The notes: generated by a model from the letters alone, not told the origin. A DNA stretch of 64,000 bases from Haemophilus parainfluenzae (GCF_003252755.1 NZ_QEPT01000002.1:367774-431773); one strand, 5' to 3'. Numbered from the stretch's first letter, positions 10,993 to 23,596 are shown. Numbers and translations: made by a program.

Positions 10993-12177
10993 ATGGAGTT
11001 TATCAATAAAATTAAGCAGAATTATGAACAATGGACGAGGGTAACACCACAAGGATTGCTCTATGATCGTGCATTGTTTTGGCTTTTTATCGTGCTATTG
11101 CTGATTGGTTTAGTGGCGGTAACTTCTGCTTCGATGCCTTACAGTGCACGCGTATTTAATGATACATTCTATTTTGCAAAACGTGATGCCGTTTATGTTT
11201 TGCTTTCTTTTGCAACCTGCTATTTGACTCTCCAAATTTCTTCTTCTCAATGGGAAAAGTGGCACGCCAAAATTTTCTTATTAGCCATTGTTTTATTAAT
11301 ACTGGTTCTCGGTATTGGGACTTCTGTTAATGGTGCTAAACGTTGGATTTCTTTAGGTATTTTAAATTTCCAGCCAGCGGAATTTGCTAAGTTAGCCTTA
11401 ACCTGTTTCCTCGCAAGTTATTTTACGCGTCGTTATGATGAAGTTCGAGGTAAAAAATTCAGTGCAGCTAAGCCTTTTATTGTGATGGGCGTATTAGGTG
11501 TATTTTTACTAGCCCAACCTGACTTAGGGAGTACAGTAGTACTATTTGTGATTACTTTTGGCATGCTTTTTATTGTCGGTGCAAATTTTTGGCAATTTAT
11601 TTTGCTAATTGGTACAGGCATACTTCTCTTTGTTTGGTTGGTTCTTTCGGCCTCTTATCGTTTAAAACGTTTTACGGGTTTCTTAGAGCCGTTTAAAGAT
11701 CCTTATGGAACAGGATTCCAGTTAACTAATTCTTTGATGGCCTTTGGTCGTGGTGAAATTAGTGGGGAAGGACTCGGTAACTCCATTCAAAAACTTGATT
11801 ATCTTCCTGAAGCACATACTGACTTTATCATGGCGATTATTGGCGAAGAATTCGGTTTTATTGGTATTTTGGTTGTTGTGATCCTCTTGGGTTTATTGAT
11901 TTTTCGCGCAATGAAAATCGGACGTGAATCTCTCATGTTAGAGCAACGTTTCCGTGGTTTTTTTGCTTTAGGTATTAGCTTCTGGATTTTCTTCCAAGGT
12001 TTCGTCAATCTTGGTATGGCTTTAGGGATGCTACCAACAAAAGGTTTAACTTTCCCGTTAGTGAGTTACGGTGGTTCAAGTATCATTATTATGTCGGCGA
12101 CTGTGGGAATTTTATTGCGTATTGACCATGAAAATAGATTACAACGTGGTGGTCAAGCGCGTTTGAGGGATGATTAG
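10993..12177 (+). CDS. ftsW: Septal peptidoglycan polymerase FtsW
   Basis: SEDS-family inner-membrane glycosyltransferase that polymerises lipid II at the septum with FtsI. The 394 residues form about ten membrane helices. Family blocks include NGAKRWI (about residue 114), the conserved periplasmic segment PEAHTDFI (about 270) and LVSYGGSS near the end. murG follows after 8 bp. Confidence 0.96.
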   Translation: MEFINKIKQNYEQWTRVTPQGLLYDRALFWLFIVLLLIGLVAVTSASMPYSARVFNDTFYFAKRDAVYVLLSFATCYLTLQISSSQWEKWHAKIFLLAIVLLILVLGIGTSVNGAKRWISLGILNFQPAEFAKLALTCFLASYFTRRYDEVRGKKFSAAKPFIVMGVLGVFLLAQPDLGSTVVLFVITFGMLFIVGANFWQFILLIGTGILLFVWLVLSASYRLKRFTGFLEPFKDPYGTGFQLTNSLMAFGRGEISGEGLGNSIQKLDYLPEAHTDFIMAIIGEEFGFIGILVVVILLGLLIFRAMKIGRESLMLEQRFRGFFALGISFWIFFQGFVNLGMALGMLPTKGLTFPLVSYGGSSIIIMSATVGILLRIDHENRLQRGGQARLRDD

Positions 12178-12185
12178 GAATATTT

Positions 12186-13238
12186 ATGAGTAAAAAATTA
12201 TTAGTTATGGCGGGTGGTACTGGTGGACATGTTTTCCCCGCCATCGCTGTTGCTCAAACCTTACAAAAAGAAGGTTGGGAAATTTGCTGGTTAGGCACCA
12301 AAGATCGAATGGAAGCACAGCTTGTACCAAAACATGGTATTCCAATTCGTTTTATTCAAATTTCAGGGTTACGTGGTAAAGGCATTAAAGCATTACTTGG
12401 TGCCCCTTTTGCTATTTTAAGAGCGGTATTGCAAGCTCGTAAAATTATCAAAGAATATCAACCTAATGCGGTATTAGGTATGGGTGGTTATGTATCTGGC
12501 CCAGGTGGCATCGCTGCAAAACTTTGTGGCGTGCCGGTTATTTTACATGAACAGAATGCCGTAGCGGGCTTAACCAATGAATGGTTAGCAAAAATTGCGA
12601 CACGTGTATTACAAGCTTTTCCAACTGCATTCAAAGATGCCGAAGTGGTAGGAAACCCAGTTCGCCAAGATTTATTTGAAATGCCATCACCACAAGCGCG
12701 TTTTTCAGAAAGAAGTGGAAAATTGAGAGTACTTGTCGTGGGTGGAAGCCAAGGGGCTCGCGTACTCAATCAAACGATTCCACAAGTGGTTGCTCGTTTG
12801 GCGGATAAATTAGACGTGCGTCATCAAGTGGGTAAAGGTTCTGTTGAAAGTGTGACCGAACTTTATGGTGAACATGCAGATTCGGTCAAAATTACAGAAT
12901 TTATTGATGATATGGCGGAAGCCTACGCTTGGGCCGATGTGGTGATTTGTCGTTCTGGTGCTTTAACAGTGTGTGAATTAGCAGCAGTAGGGACACCAGC
13001 AATTTTCGTGCCATTCCAACATAAAGATCAACAGCAATATTTAAATGCGAAATATCTTGCCGATGTAGGCGCAGCAAAAATCGTTCAGCAAAATGAATTA
13101 AATGCGGATGTGTTGGTCGATTTCTTAGAAAAAATAGATCGTGAAACCTTGCTAGCGATGGCGATTAAGGCAAAAGAAATGTCAGCACCATTAGCGGCTA
13201 AACGTGTAGCTGATGTCATTGTAGAGAATGCGAAATAA
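12186..13238 (+). CDS. murG: Lipid II synthase MurG
   Basis: Peripheral membrane glycosyltransferase that adds GlcNAc to lipid I. The N-terminal glycine loop [10 protein letters not shown] (residues 10-19), the block [11 protein letters not shown] near residue 120 and the sugar-binding segment [10 protein letters not shown] near 255 are characteristic. The 350-residue length is standard. A 74-bp gap holding an uptake-signal core separates it from murC. Confidence 0.96.
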   Translation: MSKKLLVMAGGTGGHVFPAIAVAQTLQKEGWEICWLGTKDRMEAQLVPKHGIPIRFIQISGLRGKGIKALLGAPFAILRAVLQARKIIKEYQPNAVLGMGGYVSGPGGIAAKLCGVPVILHEQNAVAGLTNEWLAKIATRVLQAFPTAFKDAEVVGNPVRQDLFEMPSPQARFSERSGKLRVLVVGGSQGARVLNQTIPQVVARLADKLDVRHQVGKGSVESVTELYGEHADSVKITEFIDDMAEAYAWADVVICRSGALTVCELAAVGTPAIFVPFQHKDQQQYLNAKYLADVGAAKIVQQNELNADVLVDFLEKIDRETLLAMAIKAKEMSAPLAAKRVADVIVENAK

Positions 13239-13312
13239 GAACAGAGAAGTTGAGGGATAGTAAATAAAAACCCTTAACCTAAAAGTGCGGTTAAAAATAA
13301 AGGTGAAATAAT

Positions 13313-14740
13313 ATGAAACATATTTCGGACGAGATTAGAAAAATTATTCCTGAGATGCGTCGGGTTCAACAAATTCATTTCATTGGTATCGGCGGCGCCG
13401 GTATGAGTGGGATTGCCGAAATTTTATTAAATGAAGGTTATGATATCTCTGGTTCTGATATTGCAGATGGTGTCGTGACTCAGCGTCTTGCTCAAGCTGG
13501 CGCAAAAATTTTCATTGGTCACCAAGCGGAAAATGTGCAAGGGGCGAGTGTGGTTGTGGTATCAAGCGCGATCCATGAAGATAACCCAGAATTAATCGCC
13601 GCTAAGCAAAATCGTATTCCCGTGATTCAGCGAGCACAAATGTTAGCTGAAATTATGCGTTTCCGTCATGGTATTGCGGTGGCTGGTACCCATGGTAAAA
13701 CCACAACCACTGCCATGATTTCGATGATTTATACTCAAGCGAAACTGGATCCAACTTTCGTTAATGGTGGTTTAGTTAAATCAGCCGGTAAAAATGCGCA
13801 TTTAGGTGCAAGTCGTTATTTAATCGCTGAAGCAGATGAAAGCGATGCCTCTTTCTTACACTTACAGCCAATGGTTTCTGTTGTGACGAATATTGAGCCG
13901 GATCATATGGATACCTATGAAGGTGACTTTGAGAAAATGAAATCCACCTATGTGAAATTTTTACATAACTTGCCGTTTTATGGCTTAGCGGTTATGTGTG
14001 CTGATGATGCTGTGTTAATGGAACTTGTTCCTCAAGTTGGACGTCAAGTATTAACCTATGGTTTCAGTGAACATGCTGATTATCGTATAGAAGATTATGA
14101 ACAAACCGGTTTCCAAGGTCATTACACTGTAGTTTGTCCAAGTGGTGAACGCATTAATGTATTATTGAATGTACCGGGTAAACACAATGCGCTAAATGCA
14201 ACCGCGGCACTAGCAGTCGCAAAAGAAGAAGGCATTGGCAATGAAGCAATTTTAGAAGCGCTTGCTGATTTCCAAGGGGCAGGCAGACGTTTCGACCAAT
14301 TAGGCGAGTTTATTCGTCCAAATGGTAAAGTACGCTTAGTGGATGATTATGGTCATCACCCAACAGAAGTTGGCGTGACCATCAAAGCAGCACGTGAAGG
14401 CTGGGGAGATAAACGTATTGTGATGATTTTCCAACCTCACCGTTATTCACGTACTCGTGATTTATTTGATAATTTCGTGCAAGTATTATCCCAAGTGGAT
14501 GCATTGATTATGTTAGATGTTTATGCGGCAGGAGAAACGCCAATCGTTGGTGCAGATAGTAAAGCACTTTGTCGTTCTATTCGTAATCTAGGAAAAGTTG
14601 ATCCAATTTTAGTTTCAGATACGGAACAACTCGGTGATGTGTTAGATCAAATTATTCAAGATGGCGATTTAATTCTTGCCCAAGGTGCGGGAAGTGTAAG
14701 CAAAATTTCTCGTGGTTTAGCAGAACGTTGGAAAGCATAA
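13313..14740 (+). CDS. murC: UDP-MurNAc:L-alanine ligase MurC
   Basis: First amino-acid-adding Mur ligase, attaching L-Ala to UDP-MurNAc. An N-terminal nucleotide loop GIGGAGMSG (about residues 26-34) and the ATP loop GTHGKTTT (from 125) are visible. The 475-residue length matches the family. It follows murG and precedes ddlB as in E. coli. Confidence 0.96.
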   Translation: MKHISDEIRKIIPEMRRVQQIHFIGIGGAGMSGIAEILLNEGYDISGSDIADGVVTQRLAQAGAKIFIGHQAENVQGASVVVVSSAIHEDNPELIAAKQNRIPVIQRAQMLAEIMRFRHGIAVAGTHGKTTTTAMISMIYTQAKLDPTFVNGGLVKSAGKNAHLGASRYLIAEADESDASFLHLQPMVSVVTNIEPDHMDTYEGDFEKMKSTYVKFLHNLPFYGLAVMCADDAVLMELVPQVGRQVLTYGFSEHADYRIEDYEQTGFQGHYTVVCPSGERINVLLNVPGKHNALNATAALAVAKEEGIGNEAILEALADFQGAGRRFDQLGEFIRPNGKVRLVDDYGHHPTEVGVTIKAAREGWGDKRIVMIFQPHRYSRTRDLFDNFVQVLSQVDALIMLDVYAAGETPIVGADSKALCRSIRNLGKVDPILVSDTEQLGDVLDQIIQDGDLILAQGAGSVSKISRGLAERWKA

Positions 14741-14800
14741 ATACATCGAAAAAATAACCGCACTTTTCAATGAAGAATAAAAGGAAAACAGGATAAAACA

Positions 14801-15721
14801 ATGAATTTAAAACAAGAAAAAATTGCCGTGTTGTTAGGCGGCACATCAGCTGAACGTGAAGTCTCTCTTAATTCTGGTGCAGCTGTGTTAAACGCCTTAG
14901 TAAGCCAAGGTTATAATGCACACGGTATCGATCCTAAAGAATATAATGTCGCGAATTTAAAAGCAGATGGTTTTGATCGCGTTTTTAACATTTTACATGG
15001 TCGCGGTGGTGAAGATGGCACTATGCAAGGTTTATTAGAACAAATCGGCTTGCCTTACACCGGTTGTGGAGTGATGGCTTCAGCATTAACCATGGATAAA
15101 ATGCGTACTAAAATGTTGTGGAAAGCCTTTGGTTTACCTGTTGCCGATATGGAGATTGTAACCAAAGAAAACGCTCACGAACTAAACCCACAAGCTGTGG
15201 TCGAAAAGTTAGGTTTACCTTTGATGGTTAAGCCATCTCTTGAAGGTTCAAGTGTCGGTTTAACGAAAGTAAAAGCAGTCGAAGAATTAAAAAGTGCGGT
15301 CGATTATGCACTTAAATTTGATAACACCATTTTGATTGAAGAATGGTTGGCTGGCGATGAATTAACAGTGCCTGTTTTAGGTGGCGAAGTATTGCCTGCT
15401 GTTCGTATTGTGCCAGAAGGTGAGTTTTATGATTACGATGCGAAATATATTTCAGATAACACTCAATATTTTTGCCCTGCGGGCCTTTCAGCTGAACGTG
15501 AGCAAGAATTAGCGAAATTAGTTAAACGTGCTTATGACGTCGTAGGGTGTCGTGGTTGGAGCCGCATTGATGTGATGACTGATGCACAAGGTAATTTCCG
15601 TTTAGTCGAAGTAAACACAAATCCTGGCATGACAAGTCACAGTTTGTTCCCTAAATCTGCGTCAACAGTCGGCATTTCATTTGAACAACTCGTCGTGAAA
15701 ATTTTGGAGTTGAGTGCGTAA
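14801..15721 (+). CDS. ddlB: D-alanine:D-alanine ligase
   Basis: ATP-grasp enzyme making the D-Ala-D-Ala dipeptide used by MurF. The 306-residue protein has the N-terminal block [16 protein letters not shown], a nucleotide-binding [10 protein letters not shown] loop near residue 145 and the metal-binding C-terminal [12 protein letters not shown]. It ends in TAATG, so its stop overlaps the ftsQ start by one base. This suggests coupled translation. Confidence 0.95.
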   Translation: MNLKQEKIAVLLGGTSAEREVSLNSGAAVLNALVSQGYNAHGIDPKEYNVANLKADGFDRVFNILHGRGGEDGTMQGLLEQIGLPYTGCGVMASALTMDKMRTKMLWKAFGLPVADMEIVTKENAHELNPQAVVEKLGLPLMVKPSLEGSSVGLTKVKAVEELKSAVDYALKFDNTILIEEWLAGDELTVPVLGGEVLPAVRIVPEGEFYDYDAKYISDNTQYFCPAGLSAEREQELAKLVKRAYDVVGCRGWSRIDVMTDAQGNFRLVEVNTNPGMTSHSLFPKSASTVGISFEQLVVKILELSA

Positions 15722-16506
15722 TGAATGTAATTAAGCGCAAAAATACACAGCCAACGCAATTTGGTCGTTCATCTAATGGAGAAGGTAAATTCCATTTTAT
15801 GTTGCAGATTAAACTTGCTTTGGTGTTACTTTTTGCGGGGTTAGGGTATTTCGTTTATTCAAACTGGCAAAGTTGGCTCGAAAGCTTAGACGGTGATAGA
15901 AAAATTACTGCCTATGCCTTAGTGGGTCAAAATGAATTTACCACTTATCCGGATGTGCAAGACGTATTGCTCAAAATGGGTTCACTCAAGGGTTTTTGGG
16001 GGCAAGACGTTAAGCAAATTCAAGAGCAGCTTGAAACGATTCCTTGGGTAAAAGGTGCGGTGGTTCGTAAAATTTGGCCAAATCGTTTAAGTATCTGGTT
16101 ATCAGAATATCAGCCAGTCGCCATTTGGAACAAAACAGAGTTTGTTACAAAAGATGGAACAGTTTTCCAATTGCCGATGGATAAGTTAAAAGAAAAGGTT
16201 TTACCTTATTTAGGTGGTCCGGATTATCAAAGCTTAAAAGTATTAGAAGCTTGGAATCAAATTTTTGCTGATTTTAAAGCGAAAAATTTGGTGGTTAAAG
16301 GTGTGGCAATTGATGATCGTGGTGCGTGGCAAGTTACGCTAGATAATGATATAGTATTGAAACTTGGGCGCGGAGATTGGAAACCAAAATTAGATCGATT
16401 TGTAACGATTTATCCACAAATTGAAGTGCCTGAAGGTAAACGAATTGATTATGTAGATTTGCGCTATGCATCTGCATCAGCAGCGGTTGGATTGACAGAG
16501 AAATAA
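15721..16506 (+). CDS. ftsQ: Cell division protein FtsQ
   Basis: Bitopic divisome protein bridging cytoplasmic and periplasmic division proteins through FtsB-FtsL. The 261 residues comprise a basic cytoplasmic tail, one membrane helix at about 28-46, a POTRA domain (about 60-130) and a C-terminal beta domain. The start overlaps the ddlB stop by one base. Confidence 0.94.
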   Translation: MNVIKRKNTQPTQFGRSSNGEGKFHFMLQIKLALVLLFAGLGYFVYSNWQSWLESLDGDRKITAYALVGQNEFTTYPDVQDVLLKMGSLKGFWGQDVKQIQEQLETIPWVKGAVVRKIWPNRLSIWLSEYQPVAIWNKTEFVTKDGTVFQLPMDKLKEKVLPYLGGPDYQSLKVLEAWNQIFADFKAKNLVVKGVAIDDRGAWQVTLDNDIVLKLGRGDWKPKLDRFVTIYPQIEVPEGKRIDYVDLRYASASAAVGLTEK

Positions 16507-16534
16507 AAAATAATTCATTGGGTGTAATAAGAAA

Positions 16535-17809
16535 ATGGCAAAAGAGTTGGAACCGAAAGTAATTGTAGGTCTTGAAGTTGGTACATCAAAAGTTGTTGCT
16601 GTCGTTGGGGAGGTGCTTCCTGATGGCGTAGTAAATGTACTTGGCGTGGGTAGTTGTCCATCAAAAGGGATTGATCGTGGCAGTATCACTGATTTAGATG
16701 CCGTTGTTAATTCTATCCAACGTGCCATTGAGGCAGCTGAATCAATGGCCGATTGCCAAATTATGAGCGTGACTCTTGCGATTACAGGTGAACATATTCA
16801 AAGCCTGAATGAGAGCGGCTTTGTTGCTATTTCTGAAAATGAAGTGACTCAAGATGAAATTGATGATGCTTTACATACAGCGAGCTCAGTGAAATTACCT
16901 GAGGGTCTTTCTTTATTACACATCATTCCACAAGAATATGCCGTAGATAAACAAGTTAATATTAAAAATCCATTAGGTTTACAAGGTGTACGTTTAAAAG
17001 CGAACGTGCATTTAATTGCTTGTCACCAAGACTGGCAAAATAACTTGAAAAAAGCAGTTGAGCGTTGTGGATTACAAGTCGATAAAGTTGTGTTTTCCGG
17101 CTTTGCAGCAACACATTCTGTTTTAACTGAAGATGAAAAGGATCTTGGTGTTTGCCTGGTTGATTTCGGTGCTGGCACCATGAATATGATGGTTTATACC
17201 AATGGCTCATTGCGTTTCAGTAAAGTTATTCCTTACGCAGGGAACATTGTAACCAATGATATTGCCCATGCATGTACCGTTTCTCGTGCAGAAGCAGAAC
17301 GCATTAAAGTGAACTATGCAAGTGCATTATATCCGGCACGTTTACATGGTGATAAAAAAATTGAAGTGGCAAGTATTGGTGGTCGAGCACCACGTGCTTT
17401 AACAAAAAGTGATTTATCTTTAATCACTTCAGCAAGATATATTGAACTATTAGGCGTTGTTAAGGACGAATTAGATAAGCTTAAAGCAGATTTAGAAACC
17501 AAACATATTAAATTTGAATTAATTGCGGGTGTCGTTATCACTGGTGGTGGTGCACAGATTGAAGACTTAAAAGATTGTGCATCAAGTGTATTTGGTTGCC
17601 AGGTGCGTATTGGTAGTCCACTAAATATCACGGGGTTAACAGATTATGTAAACCGTCCGCAATATTCAACAGTCGTGGGATTGCTACAATATCATCATCA
17701 AAATAGTGATAATGATCCAGTGGATAGTAATTATGGCGATGAAGCATTAGGTAAAAAATTCTGGAAAGGCCTTAAAAATATTTTCAACAAAGTGAAATCA
17801 GAATTTTGA
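16535..17809 (+). CDS. ftsA: Cell division protein FtsA
   Basis: Actin-like ATPase that tethers FtsZ to the membrane. The 424-residue protein has the phosphate-1 motif GLEVGTSKV near residue 12, the phosphate-2 block VDFGAGTM and the adenosine motif [10 protein letters not shown]. Its C-terminus is a basic amphipathic helix ([17 protein letters not shown]), the membrane-targeting sequence. An 86-bp gap separates it from ftsZ. Confidence 0.96.
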   Translation: MAKELEPKVIVGLEVGTSKVVAVVGEVLPDGVVNVLGVGSCPSKGIDRGSITDLDAVVNSIQRAIEAAESMADCQIMSVTLAITGEHIQSLNESGFVAISENEVTQDEIDDALHTASSVKLPEGLSLLHIIPQEYAVDKQVNIKNPLGLQGVRLKANVHLIACHQDWQNNLKKAVERCGLQVDKVVFSGFAATHSVLTEDEKDLGVCLVDFGAGTMNMMVYTNGSLRFSKVIPYAGNIVTNDIAHACTVSRAEAERIKVNYASALYPARLHGDKKIEVASIGGRAPRALTKSDLSLITSARYIELLGVVKDELDKLKADLETKHIKFELIAGVVITGGGAQIEDLKDCASSVFGCQVRIGSPLNITGLTDYVNRPQYSTVVGLLQYHHQNSDNDPVDSNYGDEALGKKFWKGLKNIFNKVKSEF

Positions 17810-17895
17810 TAATTTTGACTTTTTCATTTACAATAAGAAAGATTTAACTTTTATTAACATGCTAGCAGAGTATTAGCAGTAACGGAGAACAGCAA

Positions 17896-19203
17896 ATGTT
17901 ATACCCAGAGTATGGTGATTTTGAAGAGCAAACAGGTGCACTGATTAAGGTTGTCGGTGTCGGTGGAGGCGGCGGTAACGCAGTTAACCACATGGTTGCT
18001 AACATGGTGCAACAAGAATTCAATGGTAATTTCTTGGGCGAAAGTGCAATTGATAGCGAAGAACACGGTAAAATCGTATTCTATGCGGTGAATACCGATG
18101 CGCAAGCATTACGCAAAAGCCAAGTTCAACAAACTGTACAAATCGGTGGGGCAACAACGAAAGGTCTTGGAGCAGGGGCAAACCCAAATGTAGGTCGTAA
18201 AGCGGCTGAAGATGACCAAGAAGAAATCCGTAAAATGCTTGAAGGTGCAGACATGGTCTTTATCGCTGCTGGTATGGGCGGTGGTACAGGTACTGGTGCC
18301 GCACCAATCGTCGCTAAAGTTGCGAAAGAATTAGGTATTCTAACTGTTGCTGTTGTTACTAAGCCATTTAGCTTTGAAGGCAAAAAACGTATGCAATTTG
18401 CTGAATTAGGGATTAAAGATCTTTCACAATATGTGGATTCAATGATCATTATTCCTAACCAACAAATCCAAAAAGTTCTCCCTAAAAATGCAACGTTAAT
18501 TGATGCTTTTGCTGCTGCGAATGACGTATTACGTAACTCTGTTATGGGCATCTCTGATATGATTACGTCTCCTGGTTTAATCAACGTGGACTTTGCAGAC
18601 GTAAGAACCGTTATGTCTGAAATGGGCCAAGCAATGATTGGTTTCGGTTCAGCTCAAAGTGAACCAGGTGCGGGTCGTGCAGAAGAAGCAGCACGTCTTG
18701 CAATTAAAAATGATTTATTAGAGAAAGTCGATCTTTCTAACGCTAAGGGTATACTTGTTAATATTACCTCAGGTATGGATCTCGGCTTTGACGAATTTAA
18801 CGTGGTGGGTGACACAGTAGGTAGCTTTGCATCAGAAGACGCTACTATCGTTGTTGGTACCAGTTTAGTTCCTGAAATGAGCAATGAGATTCGTGTAACG
18901 ATCGTTGCAACAGGTTTAGGTGATGTTGTTGCGGCTGAGCCAGTAGTGATTGCTCGTCCTCAAGCAGCAGTACAACAAGCTCCAGTTCAACAACCTGTAG
19001 CGCAAGAAACGATTCAGCCACAACCGCCAGTTGGTTTACATGGTTTAGATGCATTAAGACATAATCCACAACCAGAACCAGCACAGGAGCAAAATCCACA
19101 ATACGGTAACTTAAATAAACCGCTTGATCCAAGCCGTTTAGAACAGTTAAGAAATAATCCTAACTTCTTCAATCCGGCATCATTTGGTCGTGATGAGAAG
19201 TAA
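17896..19203 (+). CDS. ftsZ: Cell division GTPase FtsZ
   Basis: Tubulin-like GTPase forming the Z ring. The GTP-binding signature GGGTGTG is at residues 128-134. Compared with E. coli FtsZ there is an insertion of about 18 residues in the N-terminal GTPase domain (about 37-55, [16 protein letters not shown]), and the C-terminal tail ends [17 protein letters not shown] instead of the usual DIPAFLR peptide. Both traits match Haemophilus FtsZ as I recall it. GGAG precedes the start; 435 residues. Confidence 0.96.
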   Translation: MLYPEYGDFEEQTGALIKVVGVGGGGGNAVNHMVANMVQQEFNGNFLGESAIDSEEHGKIVFYAVNTDAQALRKSQVQQTVQIGGATTKGLGAGANPNVGRKAAEDDQEEIRKMLEGADMVFIAAGMGGGTGTGAAPIVAKVAKELGILTVAVVTKPFSFEGKKRMQFAELGIKDLSQYVDSMIIIPNQQIQKVLPKNATLIDAFAAANDVLRNSVMGISDMITSPGLINVDFADVRTVMSEMGQAMIGFGSAQSEPGAGRAEEAARLAIKNDLLEKVDLSNAKGILVNITSGMDLGFDEFNVVGDTVGSFASEDATIVVGTSLVPEMSNEIRVTIVATGLGDVVAAEPVVIARPQAAVQQAPVQQPVAQETIQPQPPVGLHGLDALRHNPQPEPAQEQNPQYGNLNKPLDPSRLEQLRNNPNFFNPASFGRDEK

Positions 19204-19244
19204 GATTATAAGTAATCTTGTTGTGAAGCAATAAGGTAAGAAAG

Positions 19245-20162
19245 ATGATTAAACAAAGAACATTAAAACAAAGCATTAAAGTCACAGGTGTAGGCTTACA
19301 TAGCGGTAAAAAAGTAACATTAACGTTGCGTCCGGCTATGCCGAATACTGGTGTAATTTACTGCCGTACTGATCTTAATCCGCCGGTGACTTTCCCTGCA
19401 AATGCGGATTCAGTGCGCGATACAATGCTTTGTACTGCACTTGTGAATGAACAAGGTGTGCGTGTTTCAACCGTAGAACACTTAAACGCAGCGTTGGCTG
19501 GTCTAGGTATCGATAATATTATTATTGAAGTTGATGCACCTGAAATTCCAATCATGGACGGTAGTGCAAGCCCATTCATTTACTTGCTTTTAGATGCTGG
19601 TATTGAGGAACAAAATGCTCCGAAGAAATTTATTCGTATTAAGAAAAATGTACGAGTAGAAGACGGTGATAAATGGGCAGAATTTAAACCTTACAATGGT
19701 TTCCGTTTAGATTTCACAATCGACTTTAATCATCCTGCGATTAGTAAAAATGTATGTAATTATGTGATGGATTTTTCTGCACAAGCATTCGTACATCAAA
19801 TTAGTCGTGCAAGAACCTTTGGTTTCATGAAAGATATTGAGTATCTTCAATCTCAAGGTCTTGCATTAGGTGGCAGCTTAGATAATGCTATCGTATTAGA
19901 TGATTACCGAATCTTAAATGAAGATGGATTACGCTTCAGAGATGAATTAGTTCGTCATAAGATGCTTGATGCAATTGGTGATCTTTATATGTGTGGCTAT
20001 AACATCATCGGTGATTTCAAAGCTTATAAATCTGGTCACGGTTTAAATAATAAGCTACTCCGTGCTGTACTCGCCGATCAGGAAGCGTGGGAATTTGTTA
20101 CCTTTGAAGATAAGAAACAAGTTCCACAAGGTTATGTTGCACCTGCGCAGGTACTCATCTAA
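19245..20162 (+). CDS. lpxC: UDP-3-O-acyl-GlcNAc deacetylase LpxC
   Basis: Zinc-dependent enzyme of the committed step of lipid A synthesis. The zinc and catalytic blocks [13 protein letters not shown] (about residues 74-86) and [17 protein letters not shown] near 265 are intact. The 305-residue length is standard. It closes the dcw cluster and is followed by a clear terminator. Confidence 0.97.
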   Translation: MIKQRTLKQSIKVTGVGLHSGKKVTLTLRPAMPNTGVIYCRTDLNPPVTFPANADSVRDTMLCTALVNEQGVRVSTVEHLNAALAGLGIDNIIIEVDAPEIPIMDGSASPFIYLLLDAGIEEQNAPKKFIRIKKNVRVEDGDKWAEFKPYNGFRLDFTIDFNHPAISKNVCNYVMDFSAQAFVHQISRARTFGFMKDIEYLQSQGLALGGSLDNAIVLDDYRILNEDGLRFRDELVRHKMLDAIGDLYMCGYNIIGDFKAYKSGHGLNNKLLRAVLADQEAWEFVTFEDKKQVPQGYVAPAQVLI

Positions 20163-20175
20163 CAATGTTTTGTTG

Positions 20176-20210
20176 AAAAGCTATACTTCTTTCGGGAGTA
20201 TAGCTTTTTT
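20176..20210 (+). terminator. Terminator of the dcw-lpxC operon
   Basis: The arms AAAAGCTATACT and AGTATAGCTTTT are exact complements around a 9-base loop and end in a T tract. Confidence 0.92.
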
Positions 20211-20283
20211 ATTTCCTATCTTGCTCTGTTATTTTTGTTTTCAGCGAAGGTAAAGAGCGGTCAAAAATAGAGGTATTTTTATT

Positions 20284-21924
20284 ATGAAAAAATTATTTAC
20301 CGTGCTTCCTCTTGTGCTAGCAACTTCTGCTGCAATGGCATATGAACAGGATAAAACCTATCAATTTACCATATTGCACACTAATGATACGCACGGACAT
20401 TTTTGGCCGAATGCAAAAGGTGAATATGGCTTTCCTGCTCACAAAACAATTGTTAATCGCGTAAAAGCTGAAGTCGAGCAAAAAGGTGGCTCACTCATTT
20501 TATTAAATGCAGGTGATTTTAATACTGGTGTACCTGAGTCAGATATGCAAACAGCAGAACCAGATATTAAAGCAATGAACGCAATGGGCTATGAGGCAAC
20601 TGTATTAGGTAACCACGAGTTTGATAATCCACTACAAATTCTTGATATGCAAGAAAAATGGGCAAACTTCCCATTCTTATCTGCAAACGTGATTAATACG
20701 AAAACAGGTAAAACCTTAGTTAAGCCTTATACGATTTTAAATAAACAAGATCTTAAAATTGCAGTGGTCGGTTTAACTACTGAGGATACTGCAAAATTAG
20801 GCAACCCAGAATACCTTCATAATGTGAAGTTTGAAGATCCAACAACGGTAGCAAAAGCCACATTAAAAGAGCTAAATGAAAAAGTTAAGCCAGATGTAAA
20901 AATTGCTTTAACGCATATGGGCTATTATTATGATGCGAAACATGGTTCAAATGCGCCGGGTGATGTAAGTCTTGCACGTAATTTAGATAAAGGCGCATTT
21001 GATATGATTATTGGTGGTCACAGCCATGATCCAATTTGTGTAGATGATAAAGGCGTATGGATTAAAGATTATCAACCAACTCAGCCATGTAAACCAGATT
21101 TCCAAAATGGTACTTGGATTATGCAAGCGTTTGAATGGGGTAAATACGTTGGTCGAGCTGACTTTGAGTTCAAAAATGGTGAATTAAAATTAGTGAATTA
21201 TCAATTAATTCCAGTGAACTTGAAGAAAAAAGTGAAAAAAGAAGACGGTAAAACAGAATATGTAAACTATGCCGAAGAGATTCCACAAGATCCTGAAATG
21301 GAAAAACTTTTAAAAACTTATCAAGATAAAGGTGATGCATTATTAAGCCAAAAAGTGGGTAAACTAAAAGGTAAGTTAGAAGGCGATCGTACTATCATCC
21401 GTTTTGAACAAACTAACCTTGGTCACTTAATTGCAGAAGCACAACGTCAAAAAGCGAAAGCAGATATTGGTATCATGAACTCAGGTGGTATTCGTGATTC
21501 TATCCAAGAAGGTGATGTGACTTATAAAGACATTTTAAAAATCCATCCATTTGGTAACATTGTGAGCTATTTTGAATTAACCGGTAAAGAATTATTGGAT
21601 TATTTAAATGTAGTCGCATTGAAAGAAGTGGATTCTGGTGCTTATGCACAATACTCAGGTATCAGCATGACAGTAAATCGTGCGGATAAGAAAGTTGAAA
21701 ATGTGAAAATTCAAGGTAAACCATTGGATTTAAATAAAACTTACCGTATTTCTTTACCAAGTTATAATGCGGCGGGTGGAGATGGTTATCCAGTCATGAC
21801 AAAAAATCCAACTTTCGTAAACACTGGTTTTATTGATGCGGATGTTTTAAAAGAATTTTTTGAGAAAAATTCACCTATTAATGCTAAAAAATACATCCCT
21901 CATAATGAAATAACCTTTAAATAA
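20284..21924 (+). CDS. ushA: Periplasmic UDP-sugar hydrolase/5'-nucleotidase UshA
   Basis: Periplasmic metallophosphatase that hydrolyses UDP-sugars and nucleotides for salvage. A signal peptide (about residues 1-19, ending AAMA) precedes [20 protein letters not shown], nearly the E. coli UshA N-terminus. Metal-binding blocks are [16 protein letters not shown] and GGHSHDP. The C-terminal half carries the substrate-binding domain with NSGGIR. It differs clearly from the Haemophilus NAD nucleotidase NadN in its N-terminal and C-terminal blocks. pheA follows after 8 bp. Confidence 0.93.
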   Translation: MKKLFTVLPLVLATSAAMAYEQDKTYQFTILHTNDTHGHFWPNAKGEYGFPAHKTIVNRVKAEVEQKGGSLILLNAGDFNTGVPESDMQTAEPDIKAMNAMGYEATVLGNHEFDNPLQILDMQEKWANFPFLSANVINTKTGKTLVKPYTILNKQDLKIAVVGLTTEDTAKLGNPEYLHNVKFEDPTTVAKATLKELNEKVKPDVKIALTHMGYYYDAKHGSNAPGDVSLARNLDKGAFDMIIGGHSHDPICVDDKGVWIKDYQPTQPCKPDFQNGTWIMQAFEWGKYVGRADFEFKNGELKLVNYQLIPVNLKKKVKKEDGKTEYVNYAEEIPQDPEMEKLLKTYQDKGDALLSQKVGKLKGKLEGDRTIIRFEQTNLGHLIAEAQRQKAKADIGIMNSGGIRDSIQEGDVTYKDILKIHPFGNIVSYFELTGKELLDYLNVVALKEVDSGAYAQYSGISMTVNRADKKVENVKIQGKPLDLNKTYRISLPSYNAAGGDGYPVMTKNPTFVNTGFIDADVLKEFFEKNSPINAKKYIPHNEITFK

Positions 21925-21932
21925 GGAATGAA

Positions 21933-23090
21933 ATGGCATTAGATTTATCAGAAATTCGTCAGCAAATTACGCAAATTGATCGCAGCTTGTTAAAGCTGCT
22001 TTCAGAGCGTCACCGCCTGGCATATGATGTAGTAAGAAGTAAAGAAGTGACGCAAAAAGCGTTGCGCGATTTGGAGCGTGAACAACAGCTCTTACAAGAG
22101 CTTGTGCAATTTGCTGAAAGTCAAAATTATCAGCTTGAACCACAGTATATTACGTCAGTCTTCCAAAAAATCATTGAAGATTCTGTGCTCACACAGCAAG
22201 TGTATTTGCAGAAAAAACTCAATGAGCAACGAGAAGAAACGTTACATGTCGCTTTCTTAGGCAAGCGTGGTTCTTACTCTAATTTGGCTGCGCGTAACTA
22301 TGCGGCTCGTTACCATCAACAATTTGCTGAAATCAGCTGTGATTCCTTTGCTCAAATTTTTGAAAAAGTTGAAAGCGGAGAAGCTGATTATGGCGTACTT
22401 CCTTTAGAAAACACCACATCTGGTGCAATTAATGAAGTTTATGATTTGCTTCAACATACCACCTTATCTTTGGTGGGCGAGTTGGCTTATCCTATCAAGC
22501 ACTGTGTTTTAGTGAATGAGCAGGATGATTTAAGCAAAATTGATACACTTTATAGCCATCCACAGGTGATCCAGCAGTGTAGTCAATTTATTCAAAGTCT
22601 TGAGCGTGTGCATATCGAGTACTGCGAAAGTAGCTCTCATGCAATGCAGCTTGTGTCAAGCTTGAATAAACCGAATATTGCGGCATTAGGTAATGAAGAT
22701 GGTGGCAAGCTTTACGGCTTATATGTGTTAAAACATAATATTGCGAATCAAGAAAACAACATTACTCGTTTTATTGTGGTAGCCAAACAAGCTCGTGAAG
22801 TTTCACCACAAATTCACACAAAAACTTTATTGTTGATGACAACATCGCAACAAGCGGGTTCCCTAGTGGATGCTTTACTTGTGTTTAAAAAGCACGGTAT
22901 TAATATGACCAAGCTTGAATCTCGTCCAATTTATGGCAAACCTTGGGAAGAAATGTTCTATTTGGAGATTGAAGGAAACATTCATCATCCAGATACCCAA
23001 ATTGCCTTGGAAGAGCTTAAGCAATTCAGTAATTATCTGAAAGTGCTTGGTTGTTATCCAAGTGAAATTGTGAAACCTGCGAAGGTATAA
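21933..23090 (+). CDS. pheA: Chorismate mutase/prephenate dehydratase PheA
   Basis: Bifunctional enzyme making phenylpyruvate from chorismate. The 385 residues contain an AroQ chorismate mutase domain (about 1-90), a prephenate dehydratase domain ([13 protein letters not shown] near 108, [15 protein letters not shown] near 158) and an ACT domain with the phenylalanine-binding ESRP motif near 330. No leader peptide is possible upstream because ushA ends 8 bp before. Co-transcription with ushA is therefore likely, an unusual context. Confidence 0.95.
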   Translation: MALDLSEIRQQITQIDRSLLKLLSERHRLAYDVVRSKEVTQKALRDLEREQQLLQELVQFAESQNYQLEPQYITSVFQKIIEDSVLTQQVYLQKKLNEQREETLHVAFLGKRGSYSNLAARNYAARYHQQFAEISCDSFAQIFEKVESGEADYGVLPLENTTSGAINEVYDLLQHTTLSLVGELAYPIKHCVLVNEQDDLSKIDTLYSHPQVIQQCSQFIQSLERVHIEYCESSSHAMQLVSSLNKPNIAALGNEDGGKLYGLYVLKHNIANQENNITRFIVVAKQAREVSPQIHTKTLLLMTTSQQAGSLVDALLVFKKHGINMTKLESRPIYGKPWEEMFYLEIEGNIHHPDTQIALEELKQFSNYLKVLGCYPSEIVKPAKV

Positions 23091-23100
23091 CGAAAATAAA

Positions 23101-23145
23101 AAAGAGCGGTCGATTTAAAACAACGTTAAAATCGACCGCTCTTTT
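23101..23145. terminator. Bidirectional terminator, pheA/yjdM
   Basis: Sixteen-base arms (AAAGAGCGGTCGATTT and its complement) with T tracts on both strands lie between two convergent genes. Confidence 0.9.
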
Positions 23146-23157
23146 TATTGTGAATTC

Positions 23158-23484
23158 TTAAGCTTTTTTCAAGAATTCGGATTTCAACATGATTTTTCCA
23201 CAATCGACGTTGTGATCTCCGTTAACTAAACGGATATTTTTGAATTTAGTGCCTTTCTTCAACACTTCAGATGAGCCTTTTAATTTTAAATCTTTAATTA
23301 AAAGCACATCATCACCATCGGCTAATAAATTACCGTTGCTATCTTTAACAATCAGTTGATCGTCATCGGCTTCAACTGTTTCATTACCATTCCACTCATT
23401 ACCACAATCAGGGCAAACAAAATTTACAGAATCATGATAAACATATTCGCCTTTACATTTTGGGCAAGCTGGCATTTGATCCAT
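23158..23484 (-). CDS. yjdM: YjdM/PhnA-family zinc-ribbon protein
   Basis: Small cytoplasmic protein of the PhnA (YjdM) family, 108 residues. The N-terminal zinc ribbon has CPKC at about residues 6-9 and CPDC near 23-26, followed by an acidic linker and the conserved block [21 protein letters not shown]. The start chosen (MDQMPACPK) matches homologues and has AAGGAA upstream; an earlier in-frame ATG lacks both. Despite the old name it is not a phosphonoacetate hydrolase as far as sequence shows; the role is unknown. Confidence 0.88.
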   Translation of the reverse strand: MDQMPACPKCKGEYVYHDSVNFVCPDCGNEWNGNETVEADDDQLIVKDSNGNLLADGDDVLLIKDLKLKGSSEVLKKGTKFKNIRLVNGDHNVDCGKIMLKSEFLKKA

Positions 23485-23596
23485 TTCTTTTTCCTTCTTT
23501 ATCTGATTTAAGCAAAGTATAATGCGCACGGAGTATAACAAAAAAGTGACTATTCGCCAAAAAAATGGGCAATTTCACGAAATTTATGAGGTATTT

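Noticed and set aside
20284..21924. Identifying this as the Haemophilus NAD nucleotidase NadN
   Set aside because: Its N-terminus and several blocks follow E. coli UshA closely and differ from NadN.
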